Position numbers and translations under genes: made by a program
Part shown: positions 46,752 through 58,925 of the stretch, piece by piece
Layout of the letters: each line of letters begins with the position of its first letter
Position numbering within the stretch: position 1 is the first letter of the stretch
Source: Carya illinoinensis
Taxonomy: Eukaryota; Streptophyta; Magnoliopsida; Fagales; Juglandaceae
Assembly: GCF_018687715.1 (NCBI RefSeq)
Contig: NC_056755.1
Location: 42,482,501-42,546,500, forward strand
Reading direction: 5' to 3'
DNA: 64,000 bases
The notes under the pieces: model-generated
Seen by the model: only the letters and a program-made list of their open reading frames with translations
The model's database searches: none
Told to the model about the DNA's origin: nothing

Positions 46752-47493
46752 ATTCTCCTGTGGTTCTCTGTGCACTTGACTCTTTAAGCTCCCTGCAGTA
46801 GCTATTTGTTACTACTTTAAACGGACCTGTATGGTGCATGAAGCCTGCTTTAAACGCTTAATCAGTCCTCCATCCCCTTAGAACATTTAGCAGCCCTCCC
46901 CCCACCTTCCTTCATGTGACCTTCCCCGTTTGAAACTCTTAAGGTTGTCCTACCTTGCAATATCCTTTATTGACCATGAGCTTAACCACTAAAGCTGATA
47001 CATTGAAGCAGAAACCAAGCGACGCCGACCTTACTTTTAATGTTTTTATTAATAGAAAGAAAGTACACCAGTAGTATACAAGAATGGTACTTAACCCCGA
47101 CCTTACTTTTAAATTTTCTGTGCCACCTTATTAATATGTTTATTTTTAAACCCCTATATGTAAGGTCCTAAGTATTTGCTGTCTTTTGGCTATACGTTGG
47201 CCTTTTGTGAATTCTCAATGCTCAACGATGAATTCTCCCCACTTGACATTGCCTCTATCCTGACAACTTGCATAAGAACCCGGTATCTGCGCTATGCTTA
47301 TTTCATCTCTGTTGGTAACTGCTGTGACCTTATTGTTTTAGTAAGTAATTAGCAATTTTATTCACAAAAACAAAGTACATTAGAAATCTGTTGCCTTATG
47401 TTAGCCGGGGGGGTGACGGATTGGCCATGTTGCACATGGGTTGCATGAGAGCCTCAACGTATTCATTCCCACCGCAGTAAACAATATAAATTG
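46752..47493. other. Intergenic DNA
   Basis: More GC-balanced than its surroundings, but no frame or motif could be recognised. ACTTAACCCCGACCTTACTT-like text occurs twice (about 47027 and 47090). Confidence 0.4.
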
Positions 47494-47498
47494 GTAAG

Positions 47499-50181
47499 TG
47501 ATAAAGTATTAGAATTGCATGATTAAGTTGCTTCAATGAACGATTTATTTTATCAAATGAGAATTGAGCACTTAACTATGTATCAAATTCTAGTACTTGA
47601 TGTTAAACTAATTGATGCTAATATTTTATACATAAAATTCTATAATTGTTGCAGGACATTTATGAAAATAATAAAAGAGCATATAGTGCTACGAGCTGGG
47701 CGAGGAGTCAGCTGGCATTTCATTTTATCTTTGGGTTTTTACGTCTTGCGGAACATGGAGAGCAGAGCATCATTCGAACAGCAAACAAACTCACTCGGAC
47801 ATCACATGCATACAGCCGGACTCACACATGCAACACACACATGCAGTGGACTCACACAGCACACATGCAGAAAATGCAAACATGCAACAAACCAGCACAT
47901 GCAGACATGCAGCGGACAACACTCATACAAACACAGCACATGCAGAACACAACACATGCAGAAAAGCATCACCAGACAGCACATAACCTGGACGTTGCAG
48001 ACAAACACAACAGCAAAAGCACTCACACATGCAGACCCTTGAACGGAAAGAGCAGAAAACTTACACATGTAGCTGACCAAGCCCACATGGACAGCACACA
48101 GTTGGACCCACAGCAACTCACACATACAGCAGAACACTCATTCGGACTCAAACATGCAGACCAAAACGTGGACCAACAGCACACCAATGCAGAAAACATA
48201 TTGCTGGAAAGCAAGCTTTTCTTGCTTCTACACATGGAAGAAAAATGCACACATGCAGGTTCCCGTTCTGTATGTGAAAAGAGGCTGGAAATTAATGAGC
48301 TGAAAGTCATTGAAAGCTGCTGCCTCTCCACCGAAATTGACATTGAAGAAGTAGGCTGCCTCTCCACCGAATTTGACATGGAAGTCATTAAAGGCTGCTG
48401 CCTTTCCACCTAATTGGACAATATTGGAGAAGGAAGACAGCTGGGTGGTTGAGACATACGGCTATAAAAAGACCTTAGAGAACAAAGAGAAACACACACA
48501 GTTCAGTAGCTAGATTTGTTATTTTCTTTTCCTTTGTTTCAGACGCTGGGCAGCCAGTTTTATTTAGTTTCCTTCTTTGTTTCTTTGGTTCATCATTCGG
48601 ACAGCAGAGTTTTACATCTTGTTTTCGTTCCAGACCTGCAGTAGTTATTTTATTCTTCTTTTCTTTCGTTCGATTAAGCTGGTTTTGGTTTATTTTACAC
48701 TTTGCTTCTCGTTAGAGATAGAATAGCAGCAGAGTGAACTTGGAGTTTTTTTTTATTTCATTTCTCTTCGTTAAGACAAAGACAGCAAGCTGCTGGTTTT
48801 GTTTTTCACACATTATTTTCATTCTTGCTTTGCTTTCATAGAGAGACCTAGCAGTAGAGTAGCTGAGATTTTTATTTTCTTTTCTTTCCGAACAGAACAA
48901 GAGGCGGCTGGCTTTTGGCTCTTTAATTTTCACTCTTGCTTTTTTCGTTTAGCTGGAAGCAGCAGCAGTAGTACTGAGCTTTTAGTTTTTTTTAATTCCT
49001 TTCTTTTCTTGAAGACGGAAGGCTTTTCTTTACATTTTATTTTTTTGGCTTTTCATTGGAGACCTGGAGCAGACTTGAGATATACTTTTTATTTTTCTTG
49101 TTTTTACCTTTAGGTGAAGACGGCGTAGGGAGTAGCGGAGGGCTCTCTCTCGTTTCTGGTTTTTTCAGTTTTTTTTTCCAATTTTTTCAGTTCTTTTTCA
49201 TCTTGAACGGTGGAACTCTCTCATTTTTATTTTTATTTCAGTTTTGTTTCTTGTGGCAGCTGTTCAACCTCTACTTTTCTTCTTGCTTTTACTTTTTCTT
49301 TGAATTAGATAAGAATTTCATTTACGGATTCATTTCATTTGGTCTTTTAGTGGATTTGGCTTGTTGTTCTTTTCATTTCCTTTGGGCAGCATGAAGCTTC
49401 ATTTAATTTTCTTAGTTTTATTTATTTATAGTTTTGATTTGTTTTATTTCTTTGAGCTTTGACTGTTTGAACTGCTGGATATTTTATAGACCATCTATTT
49501 TGCATTCTAAGATTTATTCTATGTTGGTATTTTCTTTAATTTTTAATATGAATTTACTTAGATTACTCTTTGTTGCTAGAAATATTATGCGTAGCTAATT
49601 TCTTAAGCTTGGGTTGTGGAATGAGACGCGATTTGTTTTGGATTCTAGATCGATGCAATATTTTGTTGATAATTATTGATTTCACTATGTTACTAGTCAG
49701 ATTTAAATTGAAAATAGATTGAAGCTCTTGCTCTTGTTTTGTTGTTGACGTAAGGCACAACAAAAGTTTGAAAATTATCAAGACTTCTCTCATTTGTTTG
49801 TTAATGTGTGTTCGGCTAGTAAAATAGAAAATCCCTTAGGAAAATATTGCAAAAACTTGAGCTTAACCTTTTTATCTTCCGATTATCAATGCCTTAATTG
49901 GGTTGTTAATCGAGAAAATTATCTAGAATCCAAAATAAAGAGAGTCCCAAACCCAACCCAAGTGTTCGTTAATTTTTTTTTTAGAAACTCTAATTTCAAT
50001 TTCGATTATCTTTTTGCATTGCATTTTAATTTTATTTTCATCTCTCATACTCGATTCACTTGTTACTCACAAATTTCTTATACGCTTTGATAACCCTTTG
50101 TCTCTGTGGAATACGATCCTGGACTTATCCTTGATACAACTTGACACTTCTACACTTGGAAGCACATTCGAAACCGAGTCA
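47499..50181 (+). repeat. Solo LTR (2,683 bp) of a Ty3/gypsy element
   Basis: The 5-bp duplication GTAAG stands at 47494-47498 and 50182-50186. The sequence between begins TGATAAAG and ends CCGAGTCA. No internal element follows, so it is a solo LTR left by LTR-LTR recombination. A TATA box (TATAAAAA, 48463-48470) is followed by a long T-rich leader with repeated AGCAG motifs. The 3' part has CCTTTGTCTCTGTGGAATACGA- and CACTTGGAAGCACA-like text, as in large Tat/Ogre-type LTRs. Two overlapping open frames in U3 (47536-48042 and 47646-48413) are composed of the CACATGCAG repeat and are not treated as genes. Confidence 0.85.
47805..48145 (+). repeat. CACATGCAG low-complexity repeat in the solo LTR U3
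   Basis: Irregular repeats of CACACATGCAG, ACATGCAGAAAA and CAACACATGCAG, purine-poor on one strand. A separate repeat of CTGCCTCTCCACCGAA occurs three times at about 48318-48412, right upstream of the TATA box. Confidence 0.75.
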
Positions 50182-50186
50182 GTAAG

Positions 50187-50466
50187 TGTTATCAATATGA
50201 ATGTTAAGAGGTGTTTTTTTGACATACTCTCCAGGCAATGTGGGCTAATTATTATAGCTTTAATAATTTCAAACATAGTTGAATTTCTTTTACAGGGAAA
50301 CTGGTATGTTGAATTAATTTAAAACATACTTTTAATTACTATGGACTATCCTGGATGTTTACAATTACCATGCATAAAAAAATCGTGTGATTATCAAAAC
50401 TTTTTCTAATGGTATGATCCCTTGAAGTATCGACATTATAAGCATATTTAGGACGCTATGACACAT
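50187..50466. other. Intergenic DNA between the solo LTR and the copia element
   Basis: AT-rich; no gene is seen. Confidence 0.5.
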
Positions 50467-50471
50467 AGTTA

Positions 50472-53400
50472 TGTTGAAAGCCACCTACAGGGTGAAACCA
50501 AACTCATGCAAATTCATTCACCAACCCCCCAAACATCAGCACCGTTTCTTTTCTTGGAGTATTAGGCCACCCACCAAAATCTCTCCAACTAGGTTAGAAA
50601 TTGCTGCACCTAACGTAGATATTGTAGGCTGTTCTCTCCGATAAATAGGAGAGATCAGTTATGAAGAAAGATGCAGTGGGGAAAAAGAAAAACAAAGAGA
50701 AAGAGGGACATGAGAGAGAGATAGAAATTTGTAGAGTTTTTTGTAAATCTCGTACAAATTCTATAAAAGAGGCTACAGTGGACGTAGGCAATTTGCTAAA
50801 CCACGTAATTATTGTCTTGCGGGATTTTTGGACAGGCCGGAAGCACAACAATTGGTATCAGAGTTCTGGTTCGAGCTGTCCGAAAATTCAAGTTGGTCAA
50901 AATCAATTTTTGACAACTTCAGGGAGTTTCTCGCATTGAGACGAATCCGTCAATGATCAAATAGTGCTTTCCAACTATTTGGATCATTCTGGACTCATCC
51001 GTACGGTTAGAATTTTGAAATTTTGTGTCTAAAATTTCTAAATTCAAACGGAAAAATCTGGAAGAGATAGGAGCTCTGAAAATGCCAGTAGCTCTGAATA
51101 TCGGTCCACAATGTCAAATGCCAAGTTTAAAGTTGAGAAGTTCGATGGAACAAGCAACTTCGGCGTGTGGCAGTGTGAAGTCATGGACGTTTTGATCCAA
51201 CAAGAGTTGGATATTGCGTTGGAAGGAAAGCCAGATGATACGACTGATTAGGATTGGAAGAAGCTTAATACTCAAGCTTGTAGTACAATCCGATTATGCC
51301 TTACCAAAAAACAGAAGTATTTTGTCATGAGTGAGACAAATGCTAGGGTACTTTGGCAGAAATTGCAGGATAAGTTTATGAAGAAGAGCATTGAGAGCCG
51401 TTTACACTTGAAGAAGAAACTCTTCAGATTCCAATTTCGTGAAGGTATTTCAATGTCTAAACATCTGAATAATTATAACCAAATTTTTGCTGATTTGTTA
51501 AATTTAGATGTTAAAATAGAAGATGAAGATAAAACTTTACTTTTGTTAAATTCCTTGCCTGATACATATGAGCATTTAATTACTACTCTATTGTATGGGA
51601 AGGAAAAGATTAGTTTTGGAGATGTATCTAGCTCTTTAATTAGCAATGAGTACCGCAAAAAGGATAAGCAGGTACAACAAGATACATAAAGTGAAGCGCT
51701 AACAACAAGAGGGAGACCACAGTCAAGGTATCCCAGAAAGAAGAACGGTTTTTAATCGAAAATCCGGGCCACATCACGTGGTTCATCAGTCGGCAGAAAA
51801 CTGGCCAAAGATGAGTGTTCCTTTTGTCGCAACAAAAGACACTGGAAGAAGGATTGTCCCAAGCTGAAGGGACAACAGCAGAATCAACCCTTCAAAGCCA
51901 ATGTCGTGGACAGAGATGATGATTTAGATTTTTCCTGGATAAGTTCATCATCCATTTATCATTTCGATGAATGGATTATGGATTCCAGATGTATCTATCA
52001 CATGTATCCCAATCGGGACTGGTTTACTGACTTCACAAAGATTGAGGGTGGAGCAGTACTTATGGGCAATGACAGTGCCTATAAGACTCAGGGAATAGGT
52101 AGCATTCGGTTAAAACTCCATGATGGCAGCGTCAAGACTCTGATAGAAGTTCGGTACATTCCGGACTTGCGGAAGAATCCCATCTCATTGGGATCTCCGG
52201 ATTCAAAGGGATTCAGAATCACCATTGAAGAAGAAACTCTCAAAGTACTAATGAGAGTTCAGGTGGTAATGAAGGGTTTGAGGCGAGAAAACTTGTACTT
52301 CTTGCAAAGAAGTACTGTTGATGGAAGAGCTTCCCCAGGCTGTGAGAAGCTAGATGAGACTGATGATGACACCACTAGCCTTTGGCATATGCGTATGGGA
52401 CACGCTGGAGAAAAAGTTTTGCAAACACTGGTGAAGCAAGGCTTACTCAAAGGTGCCAAGACTGGTAAACTATCTTTCTGTGAGTACTGTGTATTGGGGA
52501 AGCCGAGGCGGATCAAGTTTGGAACCGCAGTACACAATACACAGGGAATACTTGACTATGTGCACTCCGATGTTTGGGGACCTACCCAAAATGTATCTTT
52601 GGGAGGTAAGCATTGGTTTGTAACTTTTGTTGATGATTATTCTCATCGTGTGTGGGTGTATACGATGAAGAATAAAGATGAAGTGCTGAAAATCTTCCTT
52701 GATTGGAAGAAAATGGTTGAGACTCAGACCGACAGGAAGATCAAGCGGCTCAGATCTGATAATGGAGGTGAGTACACCTCAAACCCCTTCATGGAAGTAT
52801 GCCGGAGAGAGGGAATTGTCAGACACTTCACGGTACGAGGTACACCGCAGCAGAACGGTGTGGCAGAAGAAATGAATCGTACTTTATTAGAGAAAGTGCG
52901 ATGTATGTTGCTGAATGCTGGATTCAGTAAGAAATTTTGGACTGAAGCTGTGACATATGCCTGCCACCTCATCAACCGACTACCCGCAGCTGCCGATGAC
53001 AGGAAGACACCCAGTAAAATGTGGAGAGGTACACATGCTATTGATTATGACTCTTTACATGTTTACGGATGTCCTGCTTACTATCATGCTAAAGAAAGTA
53101 AGATTGATCCTAGAGGTAAGAAAGCAAAATTCTTGGGCTTTAGTACTGGTGCAAAAGGGTATAGACTCTGGTGCATAGAGTCTAAAAAGGTGATCATCAG
53201 TAGAGATGTAACATTCAATGAATCTGAGATGCTTAAGTCACATAAGCATAAATATTCCAGTGAAGGCAGCAGTGATGGCAAAACATTAGATGATTTGCAG
53301 AGTGTGAAGTTTATTACTTCAAAGAAGTTGGGAAAGCATGGACAAGATGAGGTTGATAATCCAGTCACAGTACCTCCATGTCAACCCGAATCAATAGCAA

Positions 53401-55560
53401 CCAACAGACCGAGACGAGAGAAAAGTGTACCGACACGTTTTGCAGATTATGTGACATATGCATTACCAACTGAAGGGGTGAGATCCCAACCACTTACAGA
53501 GAAGTTATACAATCCAGTGAACAAGTTGAATGGACAAAGGCGATGAATGAAGAGATGCAGTCACTTCACCAGAACCAGACTTGGAAGTTTGTGTCGCTTC
53601 CAAAAGGAAAGAAGACAATTGGCTGTAAGTGGATATTCAATCAGAAAGATGATCAAGCTGCTAAAAATGGAGTGCGATACAAAGCTAGGTTGGTAGCCAA
53701 GGGCTACGCCCAGACAAAGGGAATTGAATACAGTGAAGTATTCTCTCCTGTTGTGAAGCATTCATCCATTCGGGTATTGCTAGCTTTGGTTGCACAATAT
53801 GATCTTGAGTTAGCACAGCTTGATGTGAAAACAACTTTCTTACATGATGATCTGGAAGAGGAGATTTATCTGTCTCAACCAGAAAGTTTTAATGAAGCTG
53901 GAAAGGAAAATTGAGTCTGCAGTCTGAAGAAGTCTCTCTATGGCTTGAAGCAGTCACCTCGGCAATGGTATAAACGGTTTGACCGCTTTATGATAGATCT
54001 AAAATACACTCGTTGTCAATACGATCATTGTGTATATTTCAGAAAACTTACAAATGGATCTTTCATTTATTTGCTTTTATATATAGATGATATGTTAATT
54101 GCATGTAAAAGTAAGGGGGAGATAGATCGCTTAAAAACTCAGTTAAGTCATGAGTTTGAAATGAAAGATCTAGGAGAAGCGCGAAAAATACTGGGGATGG
54201 AGATCAGAAGAGATAGGGTGAAAAGTACATTTCACCTTACTCAGATGCAGTATCTGAAGAGAATACTGCAATGCTTCAACATCGACTCGAAGACGAAGCC
54301 GGTGAGTACTCCTATGGCTCCATATTTCAAGCTCAGTGCATTGCAGTTTCCTAAAACCGATGAAGAACCGGACTACATGAGGAATGTCCCATATGCAAGT
54401 GTTGTTGGAAGTTTAATATATGCCATGGTGTGTACGCGACCTGATATCTCTCAGGCCATTAGCTTAGTTAGTCGCTATATGCATAATCCTGAAAAGGTTC
54501 ATTGGCATGCGGCTAAGTGGATTCTACGGTATATTTCAAAGACCGTAGATGTTGGTTTGAGGTTCGAGAACAGTGAACATAATCTAGTAACTGGATATGT
54601 TGACTTAGACTATGCAGGTGATCTTGACAAACGCTGATCGACAACTGGTTATGTGTTCACTATGGCTGGAGGACCAGTTAGTTGGCGATCAACTTTGCAG
54701 TCAACAATTGCACTATCATCAACTGAGGCTGAATACATGGCTGTAACAGAAGCCGTGAAAGAAGCTATTTGATTATAGGGATTGGTAACAGATTTGGGCT
54801 TTAAACAACAAAAGGTTACCGTTTACTGTGACAGTCAGAGTGCAATTCATTTGGCCAAGAATCAAGTATATCACTCTCGAACAAAACATATAAATGTCCG
54901 ATTTCACTTTGTACGTGAAATATTAGAAGAAGATGACATCAGATTTCAGAAAATTGGCACTGAAGATAATCCAGCAGATATGTTGACGAAGGTCGTCACA
55001 GGGATCAAGTTCCAACACTGTTTGGACTTGATCAGTATTGTACAGTGCTGAGCACCCTCGGGTGCAGTGGAGCGTATTCGATAGTAGAAGTCTCTCATGT
55101 CAAAGAATGATATGTGTTCATTTGAAAAATGAATCAGTTTGCAAGCAATCTGGTATAGCACACTTGGGTGGAGGGGGTGATTGTTGAAAGCCACCTGCAG
55201 TGTGAAACCAAACCCATGCAAATTCATTCACCAATTCCCCAAACATCGGCACCGTTTCTTTTCTTGGAGTATTAGGCCACCCACCAAAATCTCTCCAACT
55301 AGGTCAGAAATTGTTGCACCTAAGGTAGAGATTGTAGGCTGCTCTGTCCTATAAATAGGAGAGATCAGTCATGAAGAAAGATGCAGTGGGGAGAAAGAAA
55401 AACAGAGAGAAAGAGGGACGTGAGAGAGAAATAGAAATTTGTAGAGTTTTTTGTAAATCTCATACAAATTCTATAAAAGAGGTTCCAGTGGACATATGTA
55501 ATTTGCTGAATCACTTAAATATTGTCTTGCGTGCTTTTTGGACAGGCCGGAGGTACAACA
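50472..55560 (+). mobile_element. Complete Ty1/copia (Tnt1/Tork-like) retrotransposon, 5,089 bp
   Basis: LTRs of 379 bp each at 50472-50850 and 55182-55560 begin TGTTGAAAG and end ACAACA. A perfect 5-bp duplication AGTTA lies at 50467-50471 and 55561-55565. The primer-binding site TTGGTATCAGAG follows the 5' LTR and a GGTGGAGGGGGTGA polypurine tract precedes the 3' LTR. The LTRs differ at about 30 of 379 positions by eye, so the insertion is not recent. The 3' LTR has a good TATA (CTATAAATAGG), altered to CGATAAATAGG in the 5' LTR. Confidence 0.95.
51111..55051 (+). pseudogene. Copia gag-pol polyprotein, inactivated
   Basis: Frame 1 runs from ATG at 51111 (MSNAKFKVEKFDGTSNFGVW). It covers gag with the zinc knuckle CSFCRNKRHWKKDC, the protease (WIMDSRCIYHM, where the usual D-S-G is D-S-R), integrase (LWHMRMGH, VDDYSHRVWVY, DNGGEYTSNPF, TPQQNGVAEEMNR) and up to VPTRFADYV. 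In-frame stops lie at 51249, 51687 and 51753. A 1-base shift near 53485 moves the rest into a second frame. There reverse transcriptase has CKWIFNQK, LDVKTTFLHDDLEE and the catalytic YIDD, and RNase H ends TEDNPADMLTK. Further stops lie at 53912, 54635, 54770 and 54776. The element could only move with help from related copies. Confidence 0.93.
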
Positions 55561-55565
55561 AGTTA

Positions 55566-55631
55566 TTACTGCCTATACTTCAGTTTTTCATTGTTTCTCA
55601 CTACCAATTATAAATCTTCTTGCCTTTTCTC

Positions 55632-55670
<39 letters not shown>

Positions 55671-56349
55671 CATGCATCCTGCCGAATTAATGATACCACT
55701 TAGCCAATTGCCAAAGCAGCATAATCGATCAAATGGATGGAATTTTTATAGTGTCTATAAACTTGAAACAGCCCTTTGTTATCAATTGTAGTGCCATTTC
55801 AACTCCATAATCAGTTATCTTCTCCTCTGAATTGTCAAGTTATTTTTCTTTGATAATATTTTGCTATCACTGTTAGAGATATGATGATTCTTATTAATTC
55901 AGTTTGTACTAGATTTTTAGCAAGATACTTATTTTATTACATATTTTATTTTTACTCAATAATTGAGATTTTGACTTTTTGGGCAAGATTCTGAAAATAT
56001 AGGATTTCCTTAGCTATTTCAGTTTGATGTATCTCTCTCAGTTGCCGTTTGAGGGTTTTGCGCTTATTTCTTGTTATTTATTTGGTATAAAAATAATCAT
56101 TTCCTATCAAAATGCACGTGTCAGTTTTTGTCGAAAATATTTATTCTCATTATAAATAATTCGTCACAAATTCTTATAGTTTGTAGTGTATATTATATAT
56201 TGAATCGCAACATTTTCTGTTTGGTTTAGTTGACGTGAAATTTCTACAAATTGAAAAGATTCAATTAGCTAGGAAAGGAAAATCTGTACTGATGATATAT
56301 ATCATATATATATACATATATATGACGTTTTGACTCGTGGTTTCTATTA
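55566..56349. other. Intergenic DNA with the second copy of a duplicated spacer
   Basis: A compound TA/TG microsatellite (about 55631-55670), then 55786-56210, which matches 44528-44730 plus 45490-45670. No gene is seen. Confidence 0.65.
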
Positions 56350-56354
56350 GTTTG

Positions 56355-57407
56355 TGAAAAAGCAGTGGTTCTACACAATACTATACCTAGAGGGGGGGTG
56401 AATATGTGTAATCTAATTTTTATGGCCTTTCGAAAATTAATCAAACAAGCAGTTAATAAATGAATCAAATAACACAAAAAATCAACACATGATTTTGTTC
56501 ACGGAGTGGAAACTCATTTGAAGAACATCTTCAAAATCTAAAACCACTCCGGGAGTAAAACACCACCTCAAATCCACTATAGAAACTTTAGTTTGTTACA
56601 ACCAATTTAGAGACACTCACAAAACCTTTGTAGTAGCTAAACTTGGCTTGCAACACCACGAGTGACCCACTCGATCTCTACACGCATGTAGTGTCGAAAC
56701 TCCGACCTTCCTATAGCTTCCCACGAGAACCTCTCGATCTCTGCATCAACGGCAGCTCCGGACTCTTTCGGCCAACAAAAATGTCCACTTCGATGGACTC
56801 AAGTAAGAGTTGATTTTGAATGTGTTGTGATGGAGAAATATTTATCCAAGAAAGAATCAACCAACTGGGGGAGAGGTTGCTCTAAGAAGTTCTTGGAGGT
56901 CCTTAGGGTTTTTGCTCTGATTCTCCACACCAAGAACAGAAGTTAACCTATTCTATTTATAGTTCCCATCAAATGAGGCGTTCAAAACCCTAGTGATCTG
57001 GAACATTGGCTCGAGTGAAGTGTCGAGCGAAGGTCGAGCGAAACAATCTGCCAAAGTTCGCTCGAGCGACCTGTCGAGCGAGTATCGAGCGGTCAACTCT
57101 GCCTGAGTTCGCTCGAGCTCAGTGTCGAGCGAGGGTCGAGCGGTTGAATCTGCCTGAATTCGCTTGAGCTGTATGTCGAGCGAGGGTCGAGCGGTTGAAT
57201 CTGCCTGAGTTCGCTCGAGCTGTATGTCGAGCGAAGGTCGAGTGGTGCAATCTGCCCAAGTTCGCTCGAGCGCTCCATCGAGCGAGGGTCGAGCGAAGTT
57301 GACTTCTTTGACCAATTTTCAAGCCTTTCCGCAACAACACTTGTTACAACACTATTTTACACAGGTTTTCACAAGAATATGCCAATACGCTCATTTTTCC
57401 CTCAACA
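56355..57407 (-). repeat. 3' LTR of the SIRE-like element
   Basis: 1,053 bp, very similar to the other LTR except in the number and phase of the palindromic units. TATA box CTATAAATAG (minus) at 56953-56962; palindromic CGCTCGAGCG array at about 57008-57297 directly upstream of it in the transcription sense. Confidence 0.92.
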
Positions 57408-57835
57408 ATCTCCCCCTTTGGCATTTCTGTGACAAAACCTCTAACCTATACATATGACTTAATCCTAGCACACCCAACTAGATCCATATTCTTGAATATG
57501 TTGAAATATTTCTGCACACGCTTAGCAAACAGTTAAACATACCCATTCACATATGCACAAAAACATATTTGCAATTCCCAAATCATAATTCATGAACAAT
57601 CATGTCAAGAAAAGAAATATTTCATTAAACAACAAATCAGAGATTGAGTTCAAAGAAACATTAATCAAACAACAGCAGCTAACAAGAGATATAATTCAAC
57701 AAACATAACCAAAAGCTGTTGTTCCCAAAAAAAAAAAAAATGTTAGTACAAGTAACACTCCCCCTGAGTTAAATACTATTGTACTACTCCCCCTCAACAA
57801 TATCTCCCCCTTTTTGTCACAATAGGCCAAGGGTC

Positions 57836-58925
57836 TCAATCATCACCATCGGCATCCTCATCATCTTCATTGAGCTGCCTCTCGATGTTGTTGAAACGTT
57901 GAGTCACAAGTTGTTGCAGGTTATCAACTTTCACCTCAAGGCTGTCGAAACGGGCATCAAGGCGAGCTAGATACTCAAGTACCTGCTGAAGACTGGGCTC
58001 CGACGAACCGGGGGCTGAGGAAGATGGCTGAGAGCTGGATGGGGCCGAAGTAGACGGCTGAGAACTAAATGGTCGGGACCTCGAAGGCTGAGAGGAGGGA
58101 GCGGGAGGATGCTCAACACGGAGAGGGTGTGGAGTTGTGTGAGCACGACTCAGCTGGACTGTCCTACGACCAATAGGAGCCTTAAGTGCAACTCTAGGCT
58201 CCTGAGGATGGAAAGCAACAGATTGGGAGAGAGCTAGTCGGGTGATTAAGCACGGTAAGGGCAAACCAGTCCGTGTTTTATAGGACCGATACGCCTCAAC
58301 AAGAACCCAACACAAAAGACTTCCTAGATCAATGGAGACACCATTGATCAAGGCATACAGCAGAAGGGCTCGGTCAAGACCCACATCACTATTATGACCA
58401 GTAGGATCTAAGTTCGTAAGAACAATCCTACTAAGAATGAGGTGATCAGGGGTAAAACGAGCAATTGAAACAGGGGTTGTCCCTTCCCAACTACTAGGTC
58501 GACCACAAAGACAACTACCAATGACTTGTGGACTTGGAGGAGATGTCCGTGAGTAGGGAAACTCGGGATAGGACACACGAGGGGCATTTAGCAGAGTCGG
58601 TATCATGCCCGAAGTTACTTGAAAACAACGTTCCTGAGACTGACTTCAAACGAGTCGTCAACAGACACGTCATGAATATTGGAGTAAAACTCTCTAACCA
58701 ACTCCACAGAAGGAGTGGGATGACCAGTGGTCAATGCCTGCCACTGACGAGACTCAAAAATACGGGGAATGATAGTCTCGATAAGCTCACCTAAGGCCAC
58801 TTCACGCTCAACTATGGGAGTACGATGCGAGAAGTTCTGAGAATATAACTCCTGAGCTCTGGCACTATAGAAGTGAGCTTGAGCGGGTGCAGGGGGTTTT
58901 GGCGAGGACGAACTCGTTGAGACAT
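57836..58925 (-). pseudogene. Second ORF of the SIRE-like element, 'putative plant transposon protein' family
   Basis: Starts MSQRVRPRQNP at 58925. One base is out of place in the C-run near 58888 and another near 58615; apart from these the frame is open to 57836. Conserved parts: PSVELVREFYSNI, VSLRNVVFK, LTNLDPTGHNSDVGLDRALL, ALINGVSIDLGSLLCWVL and LPLPCLITRLALSQSV. These align in order with the CACTA accessory protein at 23525-24733. The C-terminus has a Ser/Pro/Gln-rich linker and a predicted coiled coil (LARLDARFDSLEVKVDNLQQ) with an acidic tail. Its function is unknown. Confidence 0.8.

Noticed and set aside
47536..48413. Two overlapping ORFs of 168 and 255 codons
   Set aside because: They are made mostly of CACATGCAG repeats, lie within the U3 of a solo LTR, and show no domain or sensible composition.
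48799..49394. Phe/Ser-rich ORFs (104 and 112 codons)
   Set aside because: Products of the T-rich leader of the solo LTR.
56953..57340. Repetitive ORFs (RPSLDIQLERTQADSTA and similar) in three frames
   Set aside because: Translation of the palindromic LTR array; all frames are open only because the unit lacks stops.
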